Origin: Parcubacteria group bacterium
GTDB taxonomy: Bacteria > Patescibacteriota > Minisyncoccia > SW-4-49-11
Assembly (NCBI GenBank): GCA_003565105.1
Contig: PXDG01000057.1
Span: forward strand, 1-9,986
Direction of reading: 5' to 3'
DNA: 9,986 nucleotides
The position numbers and the translations under genes were made by a program. How positions within the stretch are numbered: position 1 is the stretch's first letter; each line of letters opens with the position of its first letter. Positions 1 through 6,663 of this stretch are shown piece after piece. The notes under the pieces were generated by a model that searched no databases, had not been told where the DNA came from, and worked only from the letters and a program-made list of their open reading frames with translations.

Positions 1-284
1 TACGATCTAAATTTTTTTCCTCTGATGAAGCCTTGCTTCCTCTCACAACCCAAGAAAAGTCAGATTTAAGAGCAATTATATTATTTTATGATTATCTTAA
101 ATCTAGTGAATTAAAAACTTTTACCCCTGATTCTCAATCAAAAGAGATTCAAAAAGAAATACACAAAGAATCTCAGAAACAACCAGAACCAACTCGAATC
201 GATTTAAAAAAACCCACTCCCCTCCCTATCTCCAAATCACAAACAATTGATCTCAAAAAGATGATGGCAGATAAACAATCGTAA
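1..284 (+). CDS. 3' end of an unrecognised gene upstream of prgI
   Basis: Only the C-terminal part is in the window: the frame (codons starting at position 3) is open to the left edge, so a TTG at 33 is probably not the true start. About 94 codons are visible. They begin with a mixed, probably folded stretch containing a hydrophobic patch (AIILFYDYL). The rest is a hydrophilic, Lys/Glu/Gln/Pro-rich tail without membrane segments, probably a disordered cytoplasmic end. The stop at 282-284 is 3 nt before the prgI ATG, so the two genes should be cotranscribed. In Patescibacteria, prgI usually sits in a type IV secretion-like cluster beside large membrane proteins, and this may be the tail of one. 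I do not recognise the protein and no domain can be named. Confidence refers to the frame being a real gene. Confidence 0.65.
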   Translation, partial: RSKFFSSDEALLPLTTQEKSDLRAIILFYDYLKSSELKTFTPDSQSKEIQKEIHKESQKQPEPTRIDLKKPTPLPISKSQTIDLKKMMADKQS

Positions 285-287
285 CCT

Positions 288-734
288 ATGCTTCAATATA
301 ACATACCTCAATTTGTCGATGCAGAAGACAAGATTATCGGGCCCCTTACTATACGTCAGTTTGCTTCGCTGGCTATTGGAGTAGTTATTCTTGGTTTTGG
401 CTGGGCATTAGCACCTGATATATCTGTGTTCATTATTTTAGGAACACCTGTGTTTGTAGCTACTATTGCATTTGCTTTTGTAAAAGTAAATGGACAAACC
501 TTTGCCACATTTATAACAAATATTATTCGATTTGTTCTTAAACCAACACTTTTTTTATGGTCCAGAGATCCTATAAATGCAACGAGCATTATTCAAATTA
601 CCATAAAAAAGAAAACTTTTCATAAAAAAGATTCTGTTCCTGCATTCAGTCAAACTCGAGTAAATGAAATTGCCTGGACTTTAGATACCTACGGCCAAAA
701 GAATGTCTTAACCCAAGGGAATGATGATGCATAA
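288..734 (+). CDS. prgI: PrgI family protein (type IV secretion-associated membrane protein)
   Basis: This 148-aa inner-membrane protein belongs to the PrgI family, named from the conjugative plasmid pCF10 and regarded as a VirB3-like component of type IV secretion/conjugation machines. The N-terminus carries the usual pattern: QFVDAEDKIIGPLTIRQF at 8-25, where many homologues read Q[FV].D.ED.I.GPLT..Q. Two hydrophobic helices follow at about 25-42 and 46-65, then KVNGQTF at 66-72 and a region resembling the family's 'FLKP..YLW' end (VLKPTLFLWSRDP, 83-95). The last 50 residues are hydrophilic. The ATG at 288 has no Shine-Dalgarno sequence and T at -1. In many relatives a VirB4-type ATPase gene follows directly. 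Here the next gene is convergent and ends at 775, so this copy is either the last gene of its cluster or has lost its partner. The family call is firm; participation in a working secretion system is inference. Confidence 0.88.
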   Translation: MLQYNIPQFVDAEDKIIGPLTIRQFASLAIGVVILGFGWALAPDISVFIILGTPVFVATIAFAFVKVNGQTFATFITNIIRFVLKPTLFLWSRDPINATSIIQITIKKKTFHKKDSVPAFSQTRVNEIAWTLDTYGQKNVLTQGNDDA

Positions 735-774
735 CCTCATTCAAATCCTGTTTTCACCTGAGAAAGAGACGAGT

Positions 775-1119
775 CTAATGAGAAAATAGTTCTTCTTCAC
801 CTTCTTGTGAGTCACTTCTTTCATTACTTTCATCTTGCTCTTCAATATCACTAACTACCCGTTCTAATTGAGACTGTTTATTGAGGTTTTGAACGTTATC
901 ATTCCACTCATCGGAAAGGGCATCAATTGAAGATCTTAAATTTCCTCCTTCCTCAGTTTCAACAAAAAAATCCTTCATTGGAACTGATATATTTCGAATA
1001 TTTGGAATAGTCGTAAATAAAAAGATTGCTATAATAATAATAGCACCAACTCCGAAAAGAATCATTGCTAATCGTTCTTTTTTTGACAAACTAGGGTCTT
1101 CTATTCTATTCATATTCAC
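775..1119 (-). CDS. Small bitopic membrane protein with acidic C-terminal tail, unrecognised
   Basis: This 114-aa protein has a short basic cytoplasmic N-terminus (SKKER at 12-16), one strong hydrophobic helix at about 18-36 and a roughly 75-residue outside tail. The tail ends in a very acidic stretch (about 93-111, rich in Glu, Asp and Ser) that is probably disordered. No family is recognised. The start is a GTG at 1119-1117 overlapping the TGA of the 381-aa gene by 4 nt (GTGA), which implies translational coupling. An in-frame ATG two codons later (1113-1111) is the alternative. It is the last gene of the four-gene operon and ends in TAG at 775-777, converging on prgI with 40 nt between the stops and no clear terminator. 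By position it may act in a complex with the two exported proteins encoded upstream. Confidence 0.7.
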   Translation of the reverse strand: MNMNRIEDPSLSKKERLAMILFGVGAIIIIAIFLFTTIPNIRNISVPMKDFFVETEEGGNLRSSIDALSDEWNDNVQNLNKQSQLERVVSDIEEQDESNERSDSQEGEEELFSH

Positions 1120-2261
1120 ATAGTTTCATTAATATTGTTTTTTACAGTATCATTTCTTTCAAAAAATGGATAGATTCTCAATGAAAAGGTATCTGCATCA
1201 AGAAATAACATCGTCCCATTTTCCGTAACAGCAATCTGATTGGGATCAATAGTGTCCATAGATTCTCTCTCAACAGAAAATTGCTGTACCGTAGGCTCTC
1301 CTCGAAAATCAGCTACAATATATTCTGAATTTAAAATAGTATGAGCCTGAAGTCCATTTCTTTGCCACACAGTTCGCCTTAGATCCCATTCTTCAACTTT
1401 TAATGAAGTTAGGGTATCGTTTTGTGTATTATATAATGCGATTTCTCCATCTATTTCTATGAGTGTTCGGGGAACTTGAAAGGAAACTGATGATTCAATA
1501 CTTTCTATAGCTTGTTCAATACGTCTATCTACTTTTTCAACGAGTGAGTATCGGTATAAAGTATCTGAAGTCCTATATATAATATTTCCTAAGGAGAGAG
1601 CAAACCATTCCACTCCCCTTCTGGTAATGTGTGTTCTCGTTTGATTCGTCTGAATGGAAAGACTTTTTATTTGGGTAGGATTTGTATCAGTCAAATAATA
1701 CAACATATTGTTATTTGGGTCAATAGTTGCATAGCGAATATCTTCAGATAGAGAAGTTACTCTATCTTGACTTACATCATATCGATACAAAGCATCTTCT
1801 TTTTGATATATGACAAATCTCTCCATACTTTGATTGGATGTCAAAAAGATATCATCTACATCTGTTATAGGTAACTGAACAATTTTATTTTGTAATAGAT
1901 CCTGTGTCAACAGTGCCTCACGAGAATCTTCAATCAAACGTGTCGAATAAATCGATCCTGTGCGGGTGCTTGCGAGATACAGTGTATTTTGTCCTCCATA
2001 ATAAATGGTATCAATATCAGGGAGTAATATAGATATTTCAGTCAATATAGAATTTCTATCTTTTTCAGAATCATCCATATCTCCTTGTAATTGTGAGCCT
2101 CTCGTATCTTCACTTGGATCTACTAACTGTCCTGTAGCTTGTTCTAAAAGAAATTGATCATCTGTATTTTGTGTAAACGACAACACCATAGAGAACAGCA
2201 AAGCTAGCACTCCAATTCCTGCAATTATGATAATAATGTAACTCTTTTTCACTACTCTCAT
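1116..2261 (-). CDS. N-terminally anchored extracellular protein with propeller-like repeats, unrecognised
   Basis: This 381-aa protein has an N-terminal basic stretch (MRVVKK) and a hydrophobic signal-anchor at about 8-29. A polar, acidic linker runs to about residue 75, and a 300-residue extracytoplasmic domain follows. That domain is built of short beta-strand-like units, many shaped like 'xxxLYxYxxxxxxxxxLx' (for example DALYRYDV, DTLYRYSL, NMLYYLTD, IALYNTQN). This periodicity suggests a beta-propeller or TolB-like fold, but I cannot count the blades. Patescibacterial genomes often encode such anchored propellers. The ATG at 2261 lies 19 nt after the stop of the 431-aa gene, lacks a Shine-Dalgarno sequence and has T at -1. 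The TGA end overlaps the next gene by 4 nt. No catalytic motif is visible; a scaffold or binding role at the cell surface is inference. Confidence 0.72.
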   Translation of the reverse strand: MRVVKKSYIIIIIAGIGVLALLFSMVLSFTQNTDDQFLLEQATGQLVDPSEDTRGSQLQGDMDDSEKDRNSILTEISILLPDIDTIYYGGQNTLYLASTRTGSIYSTRLIEDSREALLTQDLLQNKIVQLPITDVDDIFLTSNQSMERFVIYQKEDALYRYDVSQDRVTSLSEDIRYATIDPNNNMLYYLTDTNPTQIKSLSIQTNQTRTHITRRGVEWFALSLGNIIYRTSDTLYRYSLVEKVDRRIEQAIESIESSVSFQVPRTLIEIDGEIALYNTQNDTLTSLKVEEWDLRRTVWQRNGLQAHTILNSEYIVADFRGEPTVQQFSVERESMDTIDPNQIAVTENGTMLFLDADTFSLRIYPFFERNDTVKNNINETM

Positions 2262-2280
2262 AATGACGTATGTAATACTT

Positions 2281-3576
2281 TTAACTCACGAGTCTACCAT
2301 GTTTAGAGACAAAGATTCCTAATCCGATAATACTAATAAAGATTCCTAGACCTATGTACCGTTCTGCAATTTCTGATTGAGATCTTTCTGATCCTATACC
2401 TTCTGTTTGGTTATTTGAAGCTTCTCCCTGTGGGTTTATGGTTAAATTTCTTCGAGCAAGTGCATTTTCTGCAAGAATATCTCGAACAATCACATCAATT
2501 TCATACTTTTTATTAGGATCGATATCTAGAATCAATCCATCTTCACTAGCTGGTGTTACTGCTCCGTTCACTCTATATACATATTCCAACCGAGCATTAC
2601 GATTAAAGTAATCCGCTTCTGACTGGATAAGGATTGTTATTGGTTCCTCAATAATAGTCTGAGATGTAATAGCGATGCGTTCTTCTGTTTCTTGATTTAT
2701 CATTGTCATACGAATTCTCGGAGAAGGTATTTCAAGAATCAGCCCTCCTGCTGAAAGGGTACGAGAAGCATCTGCACTTAAAACTGATAACTGAATAAAA
2801 TACTCTGCTCCGACACCTTTATATTCTGTAAAGGTTAGTTCTTTCAGATTTCCTCTTACAGGAACATCATCAACCTTCCATTGAAAGACAGCATCAGTAC
2901 CAGAATAATCTGGAGTAATAGTAATGACATCTCCCGCTGCGGGAGTCTCTGGCTCGACACTAAGTTCAACTTTATCATATACACTAAAAGGAATATTTGT
3001 CCGATAAGAATCTTGATCTGATACGACTTCTACTTCTACCTGGTAAAGTCCAGCATCTGTAAAAGTAAAATCAAAGCCTTGTTTATTCTGTTCATTCACT
3101 GCATATATTTCTTCATCTCCTTGAAGAACCCTCCACCGATATTCTGCGGATTCGAAATCAAAGTCTTGATTAATATGATATGGAATAAGAATAAACTCTA
3201 AATCTTGATTGGTGAATAAAAACCTTTGCCGTATCACTAATTCAAGGTCTCCTGTAGACTGAGTTTCACTATATATAGTATTCCCAAATCTTTGACGAAT
3301 ATAATTTCGGAGAAGCGTAATTGCTTCTGATTGAGTTTGTGGTTCTACATCAGGAACATTGACTTCAAACTGATCTATATCTGGACTTATACCATTATTT
3401 GGAGAATCCAATGAGATATTATTGGTATCCAAATCATTAATCCCCAACATATTCTGCTCAGATTGAACCTCACTTAATTCATTAAAAGAAGGTTCATTCC
3501 CATATACACGATACGAAAAACCTATAAAAATAAGTAAACAAGATATGATACCTAGTGTTATTTTTTTACAAAACAT
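2281..3576 (-). CDS. Exported surface protein with PKD/Ig-like domains and C-terminal membrane anchor
   Basis: This 431-aa protein begins with a signal peptide (MFCKK then a hydrophobic core to about 20, likely cleaved near VYG|NE at 26). A polar Asn/Asp/Ser-rich linker runs to about 80. Three beta-sandwich-like segments follow at about 115-200, 204-283 and 287-382. The first ends with the pattern FTFTDAGLYQVEVEV (169-183), like the 'f.ytY.taGtYtVtltv' strand pair of PKD domains; the second has FQWKVDDVPV (231-240), also typical of PKD/Ig-like folds. Near the C-terminus a helix at about 407-424 repeats the unit IGLGIF, giving a Gly-spaced face that could pack against another helix, and ends with the basic KHGR. 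The predicted topology is a large outside part with the C-terminus inside. It is the second gene of the operon, 18 nt from its neighbour. Adhesion or scaffolding is inference. Confidence 0.75.
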   Translation of the reverse strand: MFCKKITLGIISCLLIFIGFSYRVYGNEPSFNELSEVQSEQNMLGINDLDTNNISLDSPNNGISPDIDQFEVNVPDVEPQTQSEAITLLRNYIRQRFGNTIYSETQSTGDLELVIRQRFLFTNQDLEFILIPYHINQDFDFESAEYRWRVLQGDEEIYAVNEQNKQGFDFTFTDAGLYQVEVEVVSDQDSYRTNIPFSVYDKVELSVEPETPAAGDVITITPDYSGTDAVFQWKVDDVPVRGNLKELTFTEYKGVGAEYFIQLSVLSADASRTLSAGGLILEIPSPRIRMTMINQETEERIAITSQTIIEEPITILIQSEADYFNRNARLEYVYRVNGAVTPASEDGLILDIDPNKKYEIDVIVRDILAENALARRNLTINPQGEASNNQTEGIGSERSQSEIAERYIGLGIFISIIGLGIFVSKHGRLVS

Positions 3577-3594
3577 ACAATATTACGTGAGATT

Positions 3595-4131
3595 TTAATT
3601 ATTTCGTTGTTGAGCAGGAAGAGGCTTTCCTATAGTACTTCCAGCCATACCATTTGGCTTGACTGATTGAGCTGTCTTTTTCATTTCTTTTTCCCAGCCC
3701 CCAGTCACCTTGTTTATCTTTGAATGTATACGAAGAGCATGCAGGGCTGATAATGTATGTGCTGGGATAAATGAACCTAATATTGGAATTGATGAAATAA
3801 TACCAGCGATTCCAGAGGAAATTAACTTTTCAAACTTTCCTTGAAACACTCTCTTCTTTAAAGAATTCACTAATTCGCTTTTTTGTTTCTTCATTTTTTG
3901 TTTGACGACTGGATTGGATTGCTTTTGTGTCATCAATTGCAATGTATTTTCTTGAGTAGTAACATGGGCGATGAATGCAATGGTATGAATAGTAATAAAT
4001 ATAAATGAATTCATAAATCCTAATACTCCTACCACAAACCCTGGACCATTTGCTAGAATCAATAGTAATAAACTAAGAAAGTCAAGCATCACAGCAAACG
4101 AGGTCATAATGTAGAGTGAGTAAGGTTTCAT
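3595..4131 (-). CDS. Multi-pass membrane protein, first gene of the envelope operon, unrecognised
   Basis: This 178-aa protein has two N-terminal hydrophobic helices at about 7-27 and 33-56, joined by a short Gly/Pro turn (ANGPGF). A strongly basic central section (about 69-102, many Lys and Gln) follows, then a third hydrophobic segment at about 104-126 (SSGIAGIISSIPILGSF). The C-terminal tail is polar and ends QQRNN. I do not recognise the family. The basic loop between helices 2 and 3 is probably cytoplasmic. The ATG at 4131 lies about 26 nt below the predicted transcription start of a good promoter (4164-4193), has no Shine-Dalgarno sequence and has T at -1. As the leading gene of the operon that encodes the exported 431-aa and 381-aa proteins, it may be the membrane platform for them; that is inference from position only. 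Confidence 0.72.
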   Translation of the reverse strand: MKPYSLYIMTSFAVMLDFLSLLLLILANGPGFVVGVLGFMNSFIFITIHTIAFIAHVTTQENTLQLMTQKQSNPVVKQKMKKQKSELVNSLKKRVFQGKFEKLISSGIAGIISSIPILGSFIPAHTLSALHALRIHSKINKVTGGWEKEMKKTAQSVKPNGMAGSTIGKPLPAQQRNN

Positions 4132-4163
4132 ATTTCTATATTGTATTCACCACTATTACGTTT

Positions 4164-4193
4164 ATTATACCATCATACTTTGACAACTTGCAA
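4164..4193 (-). promoter_or_regulatory. Promoter of the envelope operon
   Basis: Read on the minus strand, TTGCAA (4193-4188) and a perfect TATAAT (4169-4164) are separated by 18 nt. The predicted start near 4157 gives a leader of about 26 nt before the ATG at 4131. The -35 hexamer lies within the spacer of the divergent glyA promoter, so polymerase binding at the two should be mutually exclusive. Confidence 0.72.
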
Positions 4194-4208
4194 CCAAAGC
4201 GATATGAT
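4180..4208 (+). promoter_or_regulatory. Promoter of glyA-folD
   Basis: A perfect TTGACA (4180-4185), a 17-nt spacer and TATGAT (4203-4208) form a near-consensus sigma-70 promoter. The predicted start near 4215 gives an 87-nt leader to the glyA ATG, with no Shine-Dalgarno sequence and no riboswitch-like fold that I can see. A second -10-like TATACT at 4212-4217 lies 18 nt beyond TTGCAA (4188-4193) and could be an alternative. Confidence 0.72.
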
Positions 4209-4301
4209 AAATATACTATTCATTCAATCTCATTCATTATGTTGTAATCTGGTATCTCAATCTTCTGTTATTCTCTACATTATATTAACCTTTGATATAC
4301 T

Positions 4302-5516
4302 ATGGATACCATTCTTCAACTTATCCACAAAGAAAAAACTCGTCAACAACAAACAATTCGGTTAATAGCATCTGAAAACTATGTTTCTGAATCTATTCTC
4401 ACTGCTTTAGGTTCCTTTCTTACAAATAAATATAGTGAAGGTTACGCTCTCAACAGATACTATGAGGGACAAGAATATATTGATGCAATCGAATTACAAG
4501 CGATTCAAGACGCAAAAACACTTTTTGGAGCAGAATATGTTAACGTACAGGCTTATTCTGGAAGTCCCGCCAATTTAGCAGTCTATTTAGCTACTCTCAA
4601 ACCAGGAGACACTCTTCTCGGGCTTGATCTGTCATCAGGAGGACACTTAACCCATGGATCAAAAGTGAGTATTTCTGGGAAATGGTTCAATGCAATCTCA
4701 TATGGACTTCATCCCGACACGATGAGAATCGATTATGAACAACTAGAACAACGAGCCCACGAACACTCTCCAAAAGTTATTATTTCAGGACTCAGTGCCT
4801 ATCCGAGAGAAATTGACTTTGAGCGTATTGGAGCTATTGCTCATTCTGTAGGAGCACTTCACCTCGCTGATATTTCCCATATTTCTGGTCTTGTAGCTAC
4901 AGGTGAACATCCCCATCCCTTTCCTCACGCGGATATTATGACAACCACTACCCATAAAATACTTCGTGGGCCACGAGGAGCCCTTATAATGACTAACACC
5001 CCAACTCTTGCAAAAAAAATTGATAAAGCAGTATTTCCTGGGATTCAAGGAGGACCACATATGAATAATGTTGCAGGCATTGCTATCGCTCTTCAGGAAG
5101 CCCTTACTCCAGAATATACAGACTATACCAAGCAAGTCAAAGCCAATACTCAAGCTCTGGCTGAAGCACTGATGCAAAAAGGATATGACCTTGTTACTGG
5201 AGGATCTGACAATCATCTCGTATTAGTTGATCTCCGTTCAAAAAATATCAATGGCGATATCTTTAGTAAACAGCTGATGAGAGCACATATTGAAACGAAT
5301 AAAAACGCCATTCCTTTCGATACATTAGGAACTCCACAAAAACCAAATGGCATTCGTCTTGGAACACCAGCGGTAACAACTCTAGGGATGCAAGAACTTG
5401 AAATGAGACAGATTGCTCATTATATTGATCAAGTCTATCAAGCAGGAGATTCTATGGAAACACTTAATCAGATCAAAACAGAGGTTATAGAGTTTATGAA
5501 CCAATTTAAACTATGA
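4302..5516 (+). CDS. glyA: Serine hydroxymethyltransferase
   Basis: This 404-aa PLP enzyme of fold type I interconverts serine and glycine, loading the one-carbon unit on tetrahydrofolate as 5,10-methylene-THF in the cytoplasm. Family motifs appear in order: LIASENYVS (21-29), LTNKYSEGY (40-48), RYYEGQEYID (52-61), the SGSPANLAVY segment (86-95), GGHLTHG (113-119), Asp190 for the PLP ring nitrogen with His193 in ADISHISGL, TTTTHK with the Schiff-base Lys219 (214-219), RGPRGA (222-227) and RLGTPAVTT (352-360). Length is slightly below the usual 410-420, mainly because the N-terminus is short. An in-frame TGA at 4293-4295 excludes an earlier start, so ATG 4302 is fixed. It has no Shine-Dalgarno sequence and T at -1. 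The TGA overlaps folD by 4 nt (ATGA), making a coupled two-gene operon whose products act consecutively. Confidence 0.97.
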   Translation: MDTILQLIHKEKTRQQQTIRLIASENYVSESILTALGSFLTNKYSEGYALNRYYEGQEYIDAIELQAIQDAKTLFGAEYVNVQAYSGSPANLAVYLATLKPGDTLLGLDLSSGGHLTHGSKVSISGKWFNAISYGLHPDTMRIDYEQLEQRAHEHSPKVIISGLSAYPREIDFERIGAIAHSVGALHLADISHISGLVATGEHPHPFPHADIMTTTTHKILRGPRGALIMTNTPTLAKKIDKAVFPGIQGGPHMNNVAGIAIALQEALTPEYTDYTKQVKANTQALAEALMQKGYDLVTGGSDNHLVLVDLRSKNINGDIFSKQLMRAHIETNKNAIPFDTLGTPQKPNGIRLGTPAVTTLGMQELEMRQIAHYIDQVYQAGDSMETLNQIKTEVIEFMNQFKL

Positions 5517-6346
5517 GCATTATTCTCAATGGGGCTCCCGTCGCTGAGCTCATTTATACAAAGATTCAAGAAGATTTTTCCCATAAAGCACAGCAACCAT
5601 GCTTAGCAATTATTCAAGTTGGAGAGAAATCTGCCTCTACCTTATATATCACAAAAAAAACTGATGCTTTGGAAACCTTAGGAGGTAAGGTAGAACTTCA
5701 TCTCTTTCCATCTGATGTTTCCGAACAAGACCTGTGCAATACCATTAGTGATTTAAATATCCGAAGTAATGTGCACGGAATATTGATTCAACTTCCCCTC
5801 CCCCATCATCTTTCCGTCTCAAAGATTCTCAATACTGTTGCTCCTCAAAAAGATGTTGACGGCCTCACTGCCAGTAATATTGGTCAAGTAACGCACAATG
5901 CACAATCTGGCATTATTGCTGCCACTCCATTAGCAGTAATATCTCTACTAGATTATTACAAAATTGACCTTATCGGAAAAAATATTGTCATTATCAATAA
6001 TAGTATCCTTTTTGGAAAACCCATATTCCCCATTTTGACACAAGCTCGAGCAACAGTGACTATTTGCCACAAAGATACAAAGAATCTTTCCTATCACACC
6101 AAACACGCTGACATTCTTATCACCGCAACGGGAAATCCTAACCTCATTACTCCAGAACACATATGTCCACAAGCAATTCTTATTGATGTCGGCATTAGTC
6201 GTAAAGCAAATAAAGTTGTCGGAGATCTCAGTCAAGCAACTATCCAAAAATCAACAGCTTACACCCCAGTTCCAGGAGGAATTGGACCTATCACCGTAGC
6301 CTGCTTAATCGATAATCTGTATCGTAGATCAACCTATACACCCTAA
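5513..6346 (+). CDS. folD: Bifunctional methylene-THF dehydrogenase / methenyl-THF cyclohydrolase
   Basis: This 277-aa cytoplasmic enzyme oxidises 5,10-methylene-THF to methenyl-THF and hydrolyses it to 10-formyl-THF, the donor for purine synthesis and formyl-Met-tRNA. The catalytic set is present: Tyr45 and Lys49 in YITKK, Gln93 in QLPLP (93-97), Asp116 in KDVDG (113-117), and PVPGGIGPIT at 252-261. The Rossmann-domain signature is unusual: the common G-R-S-x-x-V-G-x-P appears as N-N-S-I-L-F-G-K-P (162-170), so the usual Gly and Arg are both Asn. The usual cysteine of 'PCTP' is also missing (AATP, 136-139). Because that Arg lies near the cofactor in characterised homologues, nucleotide preference may differ; this is inference. 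The start ATG overlaps the glyA TGA, and T is at -1. A strong hairpin terminator begins 22 nt after the stop. Confidence 0.95.
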   Translation: MSIILNGAPVAELIYTKIQEDFSHKAQQPCLAIIQVGEKSASTLYITKKTDALETLGGKVELHLFPSDVSEQDLCNTISDLNIRSNVHGILIQLPLPHHLSVSKILNTVAPQKDVDGLTASNIGQVTHNAQSGIIAATPLAVISLLDYYKIDLIGKNIVIINNSILFGKPIFPILTQARATVTICHKDTKNLSYHTKHADILITATGNPNLITPEHICPQAILIDVGISRKANKVVGDLSQATIQKSTAYTPVPGGIGPITVACLIDNLYRRSTYTP

Positions 6347-6368
6347 ACAATTGCCCCCTTCTCAAAGA

Positions 6369-6408
6369 AAAATTCTCTCTACAAATCTGTGTCTGTAGAG
6401 AGAATTTT
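6369..6408. terminator. Bidirectional intrinsic terminator between folD and tRNA-Ile
   Basis: A perfect 15-bp inverted repeat (6369-6383 with 6394-6408) encloses a 10-nt loop. On + the 3' arm ends in TTTT followed by AT. On - it ends in TTTT and runs on as TCTTT. It can therefore stop both glyA-folD transcription and the convergent tRNA transcript. Confidence 0.88.
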
Positions 6409-6429
6409 ATAATCTTGTTGTGTTGTCTG

Positions 6430-6503
6430 TGCGCGTGCCATGATTTGAACATGGGACCTCTACATTATCAGTGTAGCGCTCTAACCAACTGAGCTACACG
6501 CGC
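6430..6503 (-). tRNA. tRNA-Ile (anticodon GAU)
   Basis: The minus strand folds into a complete cloverleaf of 74 nt: acceptor stem GCGCGTG/CACGCGC (7 bp), D-arm GCTC/GAGC with loop AGTTGGTTA, anticodon stem CTACA/TGTAG around loop CTGATAA, variable loop AGGTC, and T-arm CCATG/CATGG around TTCAAAT. The anticodon GAT reads AUC and AUU isoleucine codons. The discriminator base is A (6430). The 3' CCA is not encoded (CAG follows), so it must be added by CCA-adding enzyme. It lies alone, with its own promoter at 6531-6559 and a terminator shared with folD. Confidence 0.97.
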
Positions 6504-6530
6504 GATAAATATTTTCAAGAATACCTATAT

Positions 6531-6559
6531 TTTATATCATAGATTTTGATTAGTTGCAA
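6531..6559 (-). promoter_or_regulatory. Promoter of tRNA-Ile
   Basis: On the minus strand, TTGCAA (6559-6554), a 17-nt spacer and TATAAA (6536-6531) form a promoter whose predicted start near 6524 lies about 20 nt above the tRNA 5' end. The -35 hexamer is the same TTGCAA seen at the envelope operon. Confidence 0.7.
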
Positions 6560-6588
6560 GAGAATGTATAGGACGAGGAGCTTTAAAG

Positions 6589-6660
6589 ATGAAAAAAGGA
6601 ACAAAGAAGCCTCTTTTAAAAGACTTCTTTATTTTTTCGTTGTTCAATATTTTTCTATAA
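6589..6660 (+). CDS. Possible 23-codon micro-ORF with a strong ribosome binding site
   Basis: ATG at 6589 opens 23 codons to TAA at 6658-6660. The peptide has a basic N-terminus (MKKGTKKP) and a hydrophobic end (FFIFSLFNIFL), the shape of a small membrane peptide. AGGAG at 6576-6580 lies 8 nt upstream, the only convincing Shine-Dalgarno sequence in the window. Against it are the lack of T at -1 seen at the nine main genes, only a poor promoter (TTGATT 6546-6551, 15-nt spacer, TATAGG 6567-6572), and the terminator hairpin of the neighbouring gene lying inside the frame. It may be chance. Confidence 0.2.
   Translation: MKKGTKKPLLKDFFIFSLFNIFL
6603..6630 (-). terminator. Hairpin terminator below the 665-aa gene
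   Basis: AAAGAAG (6603-6609) pairs with CTTCTTT (6624-6630), and TCTT pairs with AAGA inside, with a 2-nt bulge. On - it lies 34 nt below the stop of the 665-aa gene and is followed by GTTCC and six T. On + it is followed after 1 nt by six T (6632-6637), so it could work in either direction. Confidence 0.55.
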
Positions 6661-6663
6661 ATG

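Noticed and set aside
721..789. 22-codon plus-strand frame overlapping the prgI end
   Set aside because: Too short, no recognisable product, -1 base unlike real starts here; noted only as a possible rearrangement scar.
2931..2945. GC-rich inverted repeat CTCCCGC-T-GCGGGAG
   Set aside because: Lies in the PKD-like coding sequence (Pro-Ala-Ala-Gly codons) with no T tract or regulatory setting; probably coincidental.
4141..4365. 74-codon plus-strand frame over the divergent promoter region
   Set aside because: It spans both promoters and the glyA start, begins before the predicted transcription start, and shows no family signal.
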